This document shows, piece by piece, positions 1 through 7,913 of a stretch of DNA of 8,934 nucleotides. Both the position numbers and the translations under genes were made by a program. The notes under the pieces were generated by a model that ran no database searches, had not been told where the DNA came from, and was given only the letters and a program-made list of their open reading frames with translations. Source of the DNA: Rhodoferax sp. (GTDB taxonomy: Bacteria; Pseudomonadota; Gammaproteobacteria; Burkholderiales; Burkholderiaceae_C); NCBI GenBank assembly GCA_018882485.1, contig VERU01000075.1, positions 1 through 8,934 on the forward strand. Reading direction: 5' to 3'. Position 1 is the stretch's first letter, and each line of letters begins with the position of its first letter.

Positions 1-30
1 TCGTGGGCTCGGAATGTGTATAAGAGACAG
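1..30. other. Residual Illumina Nextera (Tn5) adapter, not genomic
   Basis: These bases match the Nextera transposase read-2 adapter: TCGTGGGCTCGG is followed by the Tn5 mosaic-end core TGTGTATAAGAGACAG. Compared with the standard oligonucleotide, the leading GTC is absent and one G is missing from the GGAGATG junction, which reads GGAATG here. The adapter ends exactly at base 30 and in-frame hydantoinase B coding sequence begins immediately after it. This is untrimmed library sequence at a contig end. Any gene call reaching into it is artificial, including a GTG 'start' at base 30 whose G belongs to the adapter. Confidence 0.96.
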
Positions 31-1004
31 TGCGTTTCCCGGTCCGCCTCACGGTGGCGGGCGATGCCATCGAGATCGACTTCGAGGGCGCGCCGCCCCA
101 ATTGCCGCAGGGTGGTCTCAACTCCACCCTGAATTACACCGAAGCCCATGCAACGTACCCGCTCAAGTGCATGCTCACGCCCGGCGTTCGCGGCAACGCC
201 GGCTGCTACCGGCCTTTCACCGTCAAGGCGCCCAGGGGGTCGATCCTGCATTGCGAGTACCCGGCCTCGGTGGCCATCCGCACCCGCACCGGCTGGTACA
301 TCGCCCCCAACATCTTCCAGGCCCTGGCCGGTGCGGCGCCAGCCCAGGTGCAGGCCTTCACCGGGCTGCCCGTGGCCATGACGGTGTATGGTCAGGACGC
401 CGCGGGCGCCACCTACTCGGACATGCTTTTCAGCGGCGGCGGCCAGGGCGCCAGCGTGGGATCCGACGGCAAGTCCGGGCTGCTGTACCCTACCTCGGCC
501 GCCAACACCTCGATCGAGATGATCGAGTCCCGCGCCCCCATCGTGGTCACGGAGAAGGCCTTCGTCACCGACTCCGGCGGCGCCGGCAAGCATCGCGGCG
601 GCCTCGCTCAGCGGGTGCGCCTGCGCAAGCGCGACGACGACGGACTGCCCATGCTGGTCTCGGTCTACCCGGAAGGCGTCGGTCTCCAGATCGCGGGCCT
701 GCACGGCGGCAGGCCGGGGTTGAGCGCGCGCGGCTTTGTGGAAAATGGGGCCAGCGAACTGTTGCACGATTGCGGGGCCGGTGAGCTCGTCACCCTGCGT
801 GGCACGCACGAGCATGTGGTGCTCATTCTGGCGGGGGGGTCGGGCTATGGCGACCCCCTGGAGCGCTCGGCCTCCGACAAGGCCCATGACCTGGCCATGG
901 GCTGGATCAGCCCCGAGGGCGCCGCCCGCCAATACGGCCCCGATCCGGCGGCCCCAGCCCAGCCGGACGCCGCGCCGCAGGGCCGGGCCGTTGCCGGTAC
1001 CTGA
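31..1004 (+). CDS. hyuB: Hydantoinase B/oxoprolinase family subunit, C-terminal part (5' truncated)
   Basis: About 323 residues of the hydantoinase B/oxoprolinase (HyuB) family, cytoplasmic enzymes that with an A subunit catalyse ATP-dependent opening of hydantoin, 5-oxoproline or related cyclic amides. Visible family blocks are an N-A-G-C-Y-R-P segment (nt 195-212), a glycine-rich SGGGQGAS segment (432-455) followed by a P-T-S-A-A-N-T-S-I-E-M block, a TDSGGAGKHRGG segment, and a late LAGGSGYGDP segment (826-858). Complete members run to roughly 550-600 residues, so some 230-270 N-terminal residues are missing. The loss comes from the contig edge (adapter at 1-30), so there is no sign of a biological deletion. 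The first intact codon is CGT at 33. The end is an Ala/Pro-rich, probably disordered tail. The A subunit is expected just upstream. The next gene begins 34 nt after the stop. The exact substrate is not predictable. Confidence 0.93.
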
Positions 1005-1026
1005 CCGATCGATTCGTTTTTTTCAC

Positions 1027-1031
1027 AGGAG
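1027..1031 (+). promoter_or_regulatory. Shine-Dalgarno site fixing the binding-protein start
   Basis: AGGAG lies 7 nt before the ATG at 1039. The reading frame stays open upstream to 736, but the longer version would overlap the hydantoinase gene and has no family match. This site together with the signal peptide that begins at 1039 settles the start. Confidence 0.8.
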
Positions 1032-1038
1032 TCTCATC

Positions 1039-2595
1039 ATGGAACGTCGCAGTCTTCTCAAAGGTGTTGCCGGCTCTACGCTGGCCGCTTCCTTCGCCGG
1101 ACTTTCCGGCCAGGTTCTGGCCCAGCAGGGGAAAAAGATCCTCGTGATCGCCAGCGGCCAGGACATTCCGAATTTCGATCCGCATGTCGCGACCGGTTAT
1201 TCGGCCTCGATGCTGCTGCGCAACACCTATGACGGCCTGGTCCGGATCGAAGGCAACCCGCCCAAGGTGGTGCCGCACCTCGCGGCGTCCTGGACGGTGT
1301 CGCCCGATGGCCTGGAGTACGTGTTCAAGCTCGACCCGGCGGCGCGTTTCCAGGACGGCAGCCCGGTCACCGCCAACGCGGTCGCCTACTCGTTCCGGCG
1401 CACCCTGCGCCTGGCCAAGGGCAATGCCTGGATGATCGCCGGCGTGGTGGACCCTGCGGGCATCGAGGCCACCGATGTGCAGACGGTGCGCTTCAAGCTG
1501 CTCAAGCCCTTTGCGCCCTTCCTGTCGGTGCTGCCCTGGCAGTTCATCGTGAATCCGGTGCTGCTGGAGACCAACAAGGGCTCCGACGACGGCCAGGAGT
1601 ACTTGCGCAAGAACGTGGCCGGCTCGGGCCGATTCCGGGTCAAGCGCAACGAGCCCGGCAACCTGTATGAACTCGAACGCATGCCCAATCCCTGGAAGCC
1701 GGGAGGCAACCTCGATGGCGCCATCTGGAAGATCGTGCGCGAGACGTCCTCGCAGCGCCTGATGCTGGCGCGGGGCGAGGCGCATATCGCGGTCGACCTG
1801 ACCAGCGAAGACATGGACGCCCTCAAGGACCGTCCGGGCGTGGTGCGCATCCTGGAGCCCGAGTTCCGCACCTTCAGCATCAAGATGAACACGCAGTACG
1901 GGCCGCTGGCCGATGTCAACCTGCGCAAGGCCGTGTCCTACGCCTTCAACTACAAGGCCATGCTCGATGCGGCCGGCTATGCCGAGCTGATGGTCGGCCC
2001 GCTGCCCCCCGGCCTGATGAGCGATCCCAAGCTCAAGGTGCCGCGCACCGACCTCGAAGTTGCCAAGTCGTTCCTGGCCAAGTCCAAGCACGCCAATGGC
2101 GGCGTCAAGCTGACCATGGTGTACGTCACTGGCCTGGAGCAGCAGCGCCAGTGGGCGCTGGTGCTGCTCGACAGCCTCAAGAAGATCGGCATCGAGCTCG
2201 AGATCAAGCCCATGGTCTGGCCGGACATGGTGGCCTCCACCAAGACGCCGGCCACCACGGCCGACTTCTTTCCCGTTTACCAGACCGGCAACTACGCCGA
2301 TCCGGACAACGTGGCCTATGCGGCCTACCACAGCTCGCGCAACGGCAACTGGCAGAACCCCGTCTACAGCAACCCCAAGGTCGATGCGCTCATCGAGAAA
2401 GGGCGGGGCGAGGTCGATGCCAAAAAGCGCGCCGCCATCTACCAGGAGTTCCAGCGGCTGGTGGTGGACGATGCGCCCGATCTTTTCGGCGTGCTCGAAA
2501 AGCGCCGCATCGCCATGCGCGACACGGTCCAGGGCTTCAGCTTCACGCCGGTGGCCAGCAATGCCATCGACCTGCAGAAGCTCTCGCTGAAGTAA
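1039..2595 (+). CDS. Peptide-type ABC transporter substrate-binding protein (SBP family 5)
   Basis: A 518-residue periplasmic solute receptor of the DppA/OppA type (SBP_bac_5), which captures the substrate and delivers it to the permeases encoded next. Residues 1-28 form a signal peptide: charged MERRSLLKG, a hydrophobic stretch of Ala, Leu and Phe, and a likely signal peptidase I site after VLA (residue 28). The RRSLLKG start resembles a twin-arginine signal. There is no lipobox cysteine, so it should be soluble in the periplasm. The family hallmark lies at about residues 79-121 (VPHLAASW, then FKLDPAARFQDGSPVTANAVAYSFRR). A later segment, LRKAVSYAFNYKAML, is also typical. Length is normal. 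The start is set by AGGAG at 1027-1031. The permease gene follows after 27 nt. This family binds peptides, nickel, sugars or opines, so the ligand is open; the flanking amidase-type genes suggest a peptide-like or cyclic amide ligand (inference). Confidence 0.95.
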   Translation: MERRSLLKGVAGSTLAASFAGLSGQVLAQQGKKILVIASGQDIPNFDPHVATGYSASMLLRNTYDGLVRIEGNPPKVVPHLAASWTVSPDGLEYVFKLDPAARFQDGSPVTANAVAYSFRRTLRLAKGNAWMIAGVVDPAGIEATDVQTVRFKLLKPFAPFLSVLPWQFIVNPVLLETNKGSDDGQEYLRKNVAGSGRFRVKRNEPGNLYELERMPNPWKPGGNLDGAIWKIVRETSSQRLMLARGEAHIAVDLTSEDMDALKDRPGVVRILEPEFRTFSIKMNTQYGPLADVNLRKAVSYAFNYKAMLDAAGYAELMVGPLPPGLMSDPKLKVPRTDLEVAKSFLAKSKHANGGVKLTMVYVTGLEQQRQWALVLLDSLKKIGIELEIKPMVWPDMVASTKTPATTADFFPVYQTGNYADPDNVAYAAYHSSRNGNWQNPVYSNPKVDALIEKGRGEVDAKKRAAIYQEFQRLVVDDAPDLFGVLEKRRIAMRDTVQGFSFTPVASNAIDLQKLSLK

Positions 2596-2622
2596 GTCCG
2601 CCCGGGACCGGAGCCGCAGCCT

Positions 2623-3630
2623 GTGCTGAGCTACATCCTGCGACGCCTGGTGCTGCTGGTTCCGGTGCTGCTCGGGCTGTCGATGATGGTGTTCGTCATC
2701 GGACGCCTGCTGCCCGGCGATCCGGTGATGCTGGCTGCCGGCCCCAACGCCACCCCGCAGGAGATGGCCGCGCTGGCGGCCGAATTCGGTCTGGACCAGC
2801 CCGTGGCGCTGCAGTACGGCCGTTACCTGGCGGGTCTGCTGCAGGGCAACTGGGGGCGTTCGCTCCAGACCCGCGGTCCGGTGCTCGACGACCTGCGGAT
2901 CTACCTGCCGGCCACCCTGGAACTGGTGCTGGCCGCCATGGCCGTCGCCATCGTGGTGGGGATCCTGCTCGGGCTGGTGGCGGCCGTATGGCGCAATGGC
3001 TGGATCGATTACGGGGTGCGGCTGGTCTCGCTGGCCTCGATCTCCATGCCGCGCTTTTTCCTGGGCCTGCTGCTGCAGCTGGTCTTTGCCATGTGGCTGG
3101 GCTGGACGGCGCTGGGCGGGCGCTTTCCGCTGACGGGCAGCCCCCCGCCGACCGTCACCGGAATGCTCACCCTTGACAGCCTGCTGGCGGGGGACATGGC
3201 CGCCTTCTGGCTGGCCCTGCAGCACCTGGCGCTGCCTGCGATCGCCATGAGCCTCTCGCCGCTGGCCACCATCACCCGCATGATGCGGGCCTCTACCCTG
3301 GAGGTGCTGCAGCAGGACTATGTGCTGACCGCGCGCGCGCTGGGCATCCCGCCGGGCAAGCTGCTGTTCAAGCATGTGCTGCGCAATGCGCTGTCGGCCA
3401 CGCTGACCGTGATCGGCCTGTACTTTGGCTGGCTGCTGGGCGGCACCGTGCTGGTGGAGACGGTGTTCGACTGGCCCGGTGTCGGCCTGTACGCCACCAA
3501 GTCCATCCTGACCCAGGACTTCATGCCCGTCATGGGTGTGGTGCTGTGCATTGGCACGCTGTTCGTGCTCTTCAACCTGGTCATCGACATCCTCTATGGC
3601 GTGATCAATCCCAAGGTCCGGCTGCGATGA
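2623..3630 (+). CDS. ABC transporter permease, DppB/OppB/GsiC type
   Basis: A 335-residue inner-membrane permease, one of the two transmembrane subunits of the importer. The start MLSYILRRLVLLVPVLLGLSMMVFVI is the standard amphipathic entry plus first membrane helix of DppB/GsiC proteins. It is followed by L-P-G-D-P and the periplasmic loop with FGLDQPVALQYGRYLAGLLQGNWGRS. Further hydrophobic helices follow from about residues 100, 135, 190, 265 and 300. The ATPase-docking EAA loop is at about residues 232-258 (DYVLTARALGIPP...HVLRNAL). The C-terminus YGVINPKVRLR is typical. I chose the GTG at 2623 because GGAG sits 9 nt upstream at 2610-2613 and the N-terminus then aligns with the family. 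It overlaps the next permease by 4 nt (ATGA), suggesting translational coupling. Confidence 0.95.
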   Translation: MLSYILRRLVLLVPVLLGLSMMVFVIGRLLPGDPVMLAAGPNATPQEMAALAAEFGLDQPVALQYGRYLAGLLQGNWGRSLQTRGPVLDDLRIYLPATLELVLAAMAVAIVVGILLGLVAAVWRNGWIDYGVRLVSLASISMPRFFLGLLLQLVFAMWLGWTALGGRFPLTGSPPPTVTGMLTLDSLLAGDMAAFWLALQHLALPAIAMSLSPLATITRMMRASTLEVLQQDYVLTARALGIPPGKLLFKHVLRNALSATLTVIGLYFGWLLGGTVLVETVFDWPGVGLYATKSILTQDFMPVMGVVLCIGTLFVLFNLVIDILYGVINPKVRLR

Positions 3631-4511
3631 CGACCGACCCGTCCGCTGCTTCGCAAGCCCGCCGCGAAGCCTGGCGCCGCGGCTTCTACCGCATGCGGCA
3701 AAGCAGCCTGTCGCTGGTCGGCCTGGTGCTGGTGGTCCTGCTGCTGGCGCTGGCGCTGGTCGGCCCTGCGCTCGCCCCGTACCCGGAGCACATCACCGGC
3801 AGCATCGATACCGCGATGCGCTTCCGGCCCCCCTCGGTCACCCACTGGATGGGGACCAACGAGCTGGGCCAGGATGTGCTCTCGCTGGTGCTGGGCGGCG
3901 CGCGCATCTCCCTGCTCGCCGGGCTGGCCGTGGTGCTGCTGGCTGCAGCAGTGGGCACGCTGGTCGGCGCGGTGGCGGGTTACCTGGGCGGCTGGACCGA
4001 CGAGGTGCTGATGCGCCTGGCCGACCTCAAGCTCACGCTGCCTGGCCTGATTCTGGCCATGGCGGTGGCGGCGGCCCTGGGCGCGGGCACCGTCAACATG
4101 GTCATCGCCATCTCGCTGGGCTGGTGGCCCGGCTTCGCGCGGCTGGTACGGGGCGAGGTGCTGAGCCGGCGCGAAGAGGTGTATGTGCTGGCCGCCCGCG
4201 CGCTCGGCGCGGGGCCGGTGCGCATCCTGTGGCGCCACATCCTGCCCAACATCGTATCGCCCGTCATCGTCAAGATGTCGCTCGACGTCGGCTTTGCCGT
4301 ACTCACCGTGGCCTCGCTCGGATTTGTCGGCATCGGCGTCAAGCCCCCCACCCCCGAGTGGGGGCAGATGCTGTCCACGGCGCGCGGCTTTCTGCCCGAT
4401 TACTGGTGGACCGCCATCTTTCCCGGTGCCGCCATCTTCCTGGCGGTGCTCAGTTTCAACCTGCTCGGCGATGGATTGCGCGATGTGCTCGATCCCCGCT
4501 CCCGTCGATGA
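3627..4511 (+). CDS. ABC transporter permease, DppC/OppC type
   Basis: A 294-residue second membrane subunit of the importer. Residues 1-27 are a basic cytoplasmic segment, and the first membrane helix spans about residues 28-50. A periplasmic stretch carries the DppC-type signature HWMGTNELGQDVLSLVLGGARISL (about residues 73-96), where many relatives have GTDxxGRD. Further helices cover about 97-122, 135-160, 205-245 and 255-285. The EAA loop that contacts the ATPases is E-E-V-Y-V-L-A-A-R-A-L-G...H-I-L-P-N at residues 183-208. The C-terminus [17 protein letters not shown] is characteristic. The ATG at 3627 overlaps the preceding stop, and its own stop at 4509-4511 overlaps the next ATG at 4508, so it sits inside a translationally coupled chain. 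No clear Shine-Dalgarno site precedes it. Confidence 0.95.
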   Translation: MTTDPSAASQARREAWRRGFYRMRQSSLSLVGLVLVVLLLALALVGPALAPYPEHITGSIDTAMRFRPPSVTHWMGTNELGQDVLSLVLGGARISLLAGLAVVLLAAAVGTLVGAVAGYLGGWTDEVLMRLADLKLTLPGLILAMAVAAALGAGTVNMVIAISLGWWPGFARLVRGEVLSRREEVYVLAARALGAGPVRILWRHILPNIVSPVIVKMSLDVGFAVLTVASLGFVGIGVKPPTPEWGQMLSTARGFLPDYWWTAIFPGAAIFLAVLSFNLLGDGLRDVLDPRSRR

Positions 4512-5539
4512 AGGCTGCCGTGCCGCTGCTGCATATCGACAACCTGCACCTCACGATGCGCTCCTTCGAGGGCGAGGCGCATGTGCTCAATGGGGTGGAT
4601 CTGGCGCTGGAGCGCGGTGAAATCTGGGGCCTGGCCGGAGAGACCGGCTGCGGCAAGTCCATCACCGGCCTGTCGGTGTCGCGGCTGGTCAAGACGCCGC
4701 CCGCGCAGTACCGGGGCGGCCGCATCCTGTTCGACGGGCAGGACGTGCTCGGGCTGTCCGAGCGCGCGATGCGCCACCTGCGGGGCCGCGCCATCAGCAT
4801 GATCTTCCAGGACCCGTCCACCAACCTGAACCCGGTGTTGCGCGTAGGCGAGCAGATTGCCGACGTGGCCTACGAGATCGGTCGCCATGCGCCCGAGGTG
4901 CTGGGGCTCGACGAGCGGGCCGGCCACTTGCGGCGTCGCCGTGCCGCGCGCGCGCTGGCCGTGCAGATGCTTGAGCGCGTCGGCATTCCCGATGCGGCCC
5001 GTCGCGCGCAGGACTATCCGCACCAGTTTTCCGGCGGCATGCGCCAGCGGGTGCTGATCGCCATGGCGCTGGTCGGGCAACCCCGGCTGCTGATTGCCGA
5101 CGAGCCCACCACCGCGCTGGACGTGACGCTGCAGGCCCAGATCCTGGACCTGCTGTCCGGGCTCGTCCGCGACAGCGGCACCGCCGTGCTGATGATCACC
5201 CACAACCTGGGCGTGGTCGCCCAGATCTGCAGCCACGTGGCGGTCATGTACGCGGGCCATGTGGTCGAGGCCGGCCCCACCCGGTCGGTGCTGCAGTCGC
5301 CATGCCACCCCTACACCCGGGCCCTGCTGGCGGCCCTGCCCCGGCCTGGCATGGCGCGCGGCCAGCTCACCAACCTGCCCGGTCGCGTGCCGGACCTGAT
5401 CCACCCGCCGCCGGGTTGCCGCTTCGCACCGCGCTGCGCCCGCGCCAGCAGCGCGTGCGCCCAGCAGACCCCGGCTTACCGTGACGTGTCGCCTACCCAC
5501 CGCGTGGCCTGCCTGCACCCCCATGAGGAGGGTGCATGA
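4508..5539 (+). CDS. ABC transporter ATP-binding protein, DppD/OppD type
   Basis: A 343-residue cytoplasmic ATPase that with the following gene powers import. Motifs in order: Walker A GETGCGKS (44-51), Q-loop FQDP (Gln101), ABC signature FSGGMRQR (174-181), Walker B LLIADE (194-199), D-loop ALD (203-205) and H-loop His232. All catalytic residues are present. After the nucleotide-binding domain comes the oligopeptide-ATPase extension, starting [12 protein letters not shown] (about 267-278), with four cysteines at 304, 310, 317 and 335 in the pattern that binds an iron-sulfur cluster in the DppD/OppD family. A low-complexity Arg-rich insert (RRRRAAR) lies near 142-148. The ATG at 4508 overlaps the permease stop by 4 nt. 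It has no good Shine-Dalgarno site and probably relies on translational coupling. The next ATPase overlaps by 4 nt. Confidence 0.96.
   Translation: MKAAVPLLHIDNLHLTMRSFEGEAHVLNGVDLALERGEIWGLAGETGCGKSITGLSVSRLVKTPPAQYRGGRILFDGQDVLGLSERAMRHLRGRAISMIFQDPSTNLNPVLRVGEQIADVAYEIGRHAPEVLGLDERAGHLRRRRAARALAVQMLERVGIPDAARRAQDYPHQFSGGMRQRVLIAMALVGQPRLLIADEPTTALDVTLQAQILDLLSGLVRDSGTAVLMITHNLGVVAQICSHVAVMYAGHVVEAGPTRSVLQSPCHPYTRALLAALPRPGMARGQLTNLPGRVPDLIHPPPGCRFAPRCARASSACAQQTPAYRDVSPTHRVACLHPHEEGA
5526..5531 (+). promoter_or_regulatory. Strong Shine-Dalgarno site inside the end of the first ATPase gene
   Basis: AGGAGG lies 4 nt before the ATG at 5536 and is embedded in the last codons of the upstream ATPase (E-E-G-A). 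The 3627 and 4508 junctions have ATGA overlaps without such a site. The second ATPase may therefore also be initiated independently. The spacing is slightly shorter than optimal. Confidence 0.7.
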
Positions 5540-6339
5540 GCCCGGTCCTGATCGAGGCGCGCGAGGTGTCACGCTGCTACCCGCTGCCACGCGAGCGCCT
5601 GTGGTCTCCCCCCCGCATGCTGCGTGCCCTCGATGCCGTGTCGCTCACCGTGCGCCAGGGGCAGACCGTGGGCGTGGTGGGCGAATCCGGTTCGGGCAAG
5701 TCCACACTCACCCGCTGCCTGCTGGGCCTGGAGCCGGTGGACGGCGGACAGATCCTGTACCGCGGTGAAGATATCGCCGCCCACGATGCCCGTGGCCGCC
5801 GCCGCCATGCCAGCCGTGTGCAGGTGGTGTTCCAGGACCCCAGCGCGTCGATGAACCCCCGCATGACGGTGCAGGACATCGTGGCCGAGGGCATGGTCAT
5901 TCACCAGCCGGAGATGGGCCTGGATGCGGTGGCCCGCTCGGCCCGCGTGCTGACCCTGCTGGACCATGTGGGCCTGGGCCGCAGCCACCTGTTCCGCTAC
6001 GCGCACGAGCTCTCCGGCGGGCAGCGCCAGCGCGTCTGCATTGCCCGGGCGCTGGCCCTGCAGCCCGAGTGCCTGATCCTGGACGAGCCCACTTCGGCGC
6101 TCGACGTCTCGGTTCAGGCCCAGGTGCTGAACCTGCTGCACGAGATGCAGCAGACCTTCGGGCTCACCTACGTGTTCGTATCGCACGACCTGGCCGTGGT
6201 GCGCTACCTGTGCGACGAGGTGGTGGTGCTGCGCGGCGGCCGGGTGGTGGAGGCGGCACCCACCGAGACCCTGTTCAGCCACCCGCAGCACGACTACACC
6301 CGCGCCCTGATCGCCGCCATGCCGGCCTGGGCGTTCTGA
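5536..6339 (+). CDS. ABC transporter ATP-binding protein, DppF/OppF type, short form
   Basis: A 267-residue ATPase, partner of the preceding subunit. Motifs: Walker A GESGSGKS (49-56), Q-loop FQDP (Gln100), signature LSGGQRQR (159-166), Walker B CLILDE (179-184), D-loop ALD (188-190) and H-loop His217. The N-terminal YPLPRERLWSPPRMLRALDAVSL resembles DppF/OppF proteins, which often have an insert here. It ends at HDYTRALIAAMPAWAF, directly after the point where the oligopeptide-ATPase C-terminal extension would begin. It is therefore about 50-60 residues shorter than typical DppF and lacks the cysteine cluster seen in its partner. The stop is clean and the next gene has its own ribosome site, so I see no frameshift. 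The short form probably reflects a natural subfamily. It should form a heterodimer with the DppD-like subunit under the two permeases. Confidence 0.95.
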   Translation: MSPVLIEAREVSRCYPLPRERLWSPPRMLRALDAVSLTVRQGQTVGVVGESGSGKSTLTRCLLGLEPVDGGQILYRGEDIAAHDARGRRRHASRVQVVFQDPSASMNPRMTVQDIVAEGMVIHQPEMGLDAVARSARVLTLLDHVGLGRSHLFRYAHELSGGQRQRVCIARALALQPECLILDEPTSALDVSVQAQVLNLLHEMQQTFGLTYVFVSHDLAVVRYLCDEVVVLRGGRVVEAAPTETLFSHPQHDYTRALIAAMPAWAF

Positions 6340-6355
6340 CCGGCCCCGCCCAGCG

Positions 6356-6360
6356 AGGAG
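6356..6360 (+). promoter_or_regulatory. Shine-Dalgarno site of the M81 peptidase gene
   Basis: AGGAG sits 8 nt before the ATG at 6369. The frame is open upstream to 6069 within the ATPase gene, but only the product starting at 6369 begins with the family's MRIAIGGFQHETNTF, so this site decides the start. Confidence 0.8.
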
Positions 6361-6368
6361 AACCCTTC

Positions 6369-7865
6369 ATGCGAATTGCCATCGGCGGCTTCCAGCACGA
6401 GACCAACACCTTCGCCCCGACCCGGGCGACGTTCGAAGACTTCCGGCGCGATGGCGGCTGGCCCGGGCTGCGCCGGGGCGGCGAGATCCTGGACACCATG
6501 GTGGCGCGCAATGTGCCCATTGCCGGCTTCATCGAGCAGCTCAAGGGCACCGCACACACGCTGCTGCCCACCGCCTGGGCCGCCACCGAGCCGTCGGCGC
6601 ACGTGACCCAGGACGCCTTCGAGCGCATCGCGGCCATGATCCTCGAAGGCGTGCGCGACGCCCGGCCCGATGCGGTGTACCTCGACCTGCATGGCGCCAT
6701 GGTGACCGAGCATCTCGATGATGGCGAGGGCGAACTGCTGGCCCGGGTGCGCCGCCTCGTCGGACCGGACATGCCCATCATCGCCAGCCTGGACCTGCAC
6801 GCCAACGTGACCCGCCAGATGCTGGCCTGTGCCGACACCCTGGTGGCCTACCGCACCTACCCGCATGTGGACATGGCCGACACCGGCGCGCGCGCCGCCC
6901 ATTTGCTGCTGCAGCGTGCCGCCGGCCTGCCCCGCCCTGCCGTGGCCGCTCGGCGAATCCCCTTCCTGATCCCGCTGTCCTCGCAGAGCACCGACCTCGA
7001 GCCCTCGCGCGGGGTGTACGCCGCCCTGGCCGCCATGGAATCGGCGGAGCTGCCGACCCTGTCGTTCACGCCCGGGTTTCCGGCGGCAGATTTTCCGGAA
7101 TGCGGCCCGGTCGTCTTTGCCTATGGCAAGAGCGCCGGCAGCGCGCAGGCCGGCGCCGACGCCCTGGCCGCAATGATCGAGGCGGCCGAGGCCCGGTTTG
7201 ACGTGCAGGTCTGGTCGCCCGAGGCGGCGGTGCAGCGGGCCATGCAGCTGGCCCGCCAGGCCAGCCGCCCGGTCGTCATCGCCGACACCCAGGACAACCC
7301 CGGGGCTGGCGGCAACTCCGACACCACAGGCATGCTGCGCGCCCTGCTGTCGTGCGGCGCGCCGCGCGCCGCGCTCGGGCTCATGGTTGATGCCGCCGCG
7401 GCCCGGGCGGCGCATGCCGCCGGCGTGGGCAGCACCATCACCGTGGCCCTGGGCGGCAAGTCCGGCATCGCGGGCGACGCCCCCCTGGAGGCCAGCTTCC
7501 GGGTGGAGGCGCTGTCCGACGGGCGAGTGCACTGCAACGGCCTGTTCTCGCGCGGCGCCACCATGGTGCTGGGCCCCAGCGCCTGCCTGTCGATCCAGGG
7601 CGTGCGCGTGGTGGTGTGCAGCCACAAGACGCAGCTGGCGGACCAGGCCCTGTACCGTTTTGTCGGCATCGAACCCACCGAGCAGGCCATCCTGGTCAAC
7701 AAGAGCTCGGTGCATTTCAGGGCCGATTTCACCCCGATCGCGCACGAGATCCTGGTCGCCGCCGCACCTGGCCCCATGATCGCCGATCCTGGCGGCTTTG
7801 CCTGGACGCGCCTGGCCCCCGGCCTACGCCTGCGACCGCTCGGCCGCCCTTTCGCGCCGCGCTGA
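6369..7865 (+). CDS. M81 family metallopeptidase (MlrC-like)
   Basis: A 498-residue cytoplasmic enzyme of peptidase family M81, named after microcystinase C (MlrC), a zinc enzyme acting on linearised microcystin fragments. Visible conserved blocks: QHETNTF at residues 9-15, Glu56 in GFIEQL, DLHGAM at 106-111, SLDLHAN at 140-146, YPHVDMADTG at 164-173, a Gly-rich DNPGAGGNSDTTG in the MlrC C-terminal domain (about 310-322), and ADPGGFAW near the end. The His/Glu/Asp residues in the first five blocks are the likely metal and catalytic residues. Length is normal for the family. No signal peptide is present, consistent with acting on imported substrate. It starts 29 nt after the second ATPase stop. 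M81 members are common in soil beta-proteobacteria that never meet microcystin, so the substrate is probably another small amide or peptide (inference). Confidence 0.93.
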   Translation: MRIAIGGFQHETNTFAPTRATFEDFRRDGGWPGLRRGGEILDTMVARNVPIAGFIEQLKGTAHTLLPTAWAATEPSAHVTQDAFERIAAMILEGVRDARPDAVYLDLHGAMVTEHLDDGEGELLARVRRLVGPDMPIIASLDLHANVTRQMLACADTLVAYRTYPHVDMADTGARAAHLLLQRAAGLPRPAVAARRIPFLIPLSSQSTDLEPSRGVYAALAAMESAELPTLSFTPGFPAADFPECGPVVFAYGKSAGSAQAGADALAAMIEAAEARFDVQVWSPEAAVQRAMQLARQASRPVVIADTQDNPGAGGNSDTTGMLRALLSCGAPRAALGLMVDAAAARAAHAAGVGSTITVALGGKSGIAGDAPLEASFRVEALSDGRVHCNGLFSRGATMVLGPSACLSIQGVRVVVCSHKTQLADQALYRFVGIEPTEQAILVNKSSVHFRADFTPIAHEILVAAAPGPMIADPGGFAWTRLAPGLRLRPLGRPFAPR

Positions 7866-7913
7866 GCGGTTGGCCGACAATCGTCCGCGCATCCTCGCCT
7901 TTTCGGAGAACCC

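Noticed and set aside
1..30. Tn5 mosaic end as evidence of a natural transposon
   Set aside because: The flanking TCGTGGGCTCGG is the synthetic Nextera tail, absent from natural Tn5, and there is no transposase or target duplication.
1006..1023. CGA/TCG inverted repeat followed by seven Ts between the hydantoinase and binding protein genes, as a terminator
   Set aside because: The stem is only 3 bp. The run of Ts is striking but the structure is too weak to support a terminator, and the gene spacing suggests one operon.
736..1038. N-terminal extension of the binding protein frame
   Set aside because: It overlaps the hydantoinase coding sequence. The residues are Trp/Pro/Arg-rich without family match, and a signal peptide plus ribosome site begin at 1039.
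907..3375. An 822-codon open frame on the - strand, opposite the binding protein and permease genes
   Set aside because: It is opposite two genes with clear family motifs. The translation is full of His, Gln, Gly and Arg repeats, as expected from the antisense of GC-rich codons, and shows no recognisable domain.
6294..7745. A 483-codon open frame on the - strand, opposite the M81 peptidase
   Set aside because: Same low-complexity antisense pattern. The + strand frame has the complete M81 motif set and a good ribosome site.
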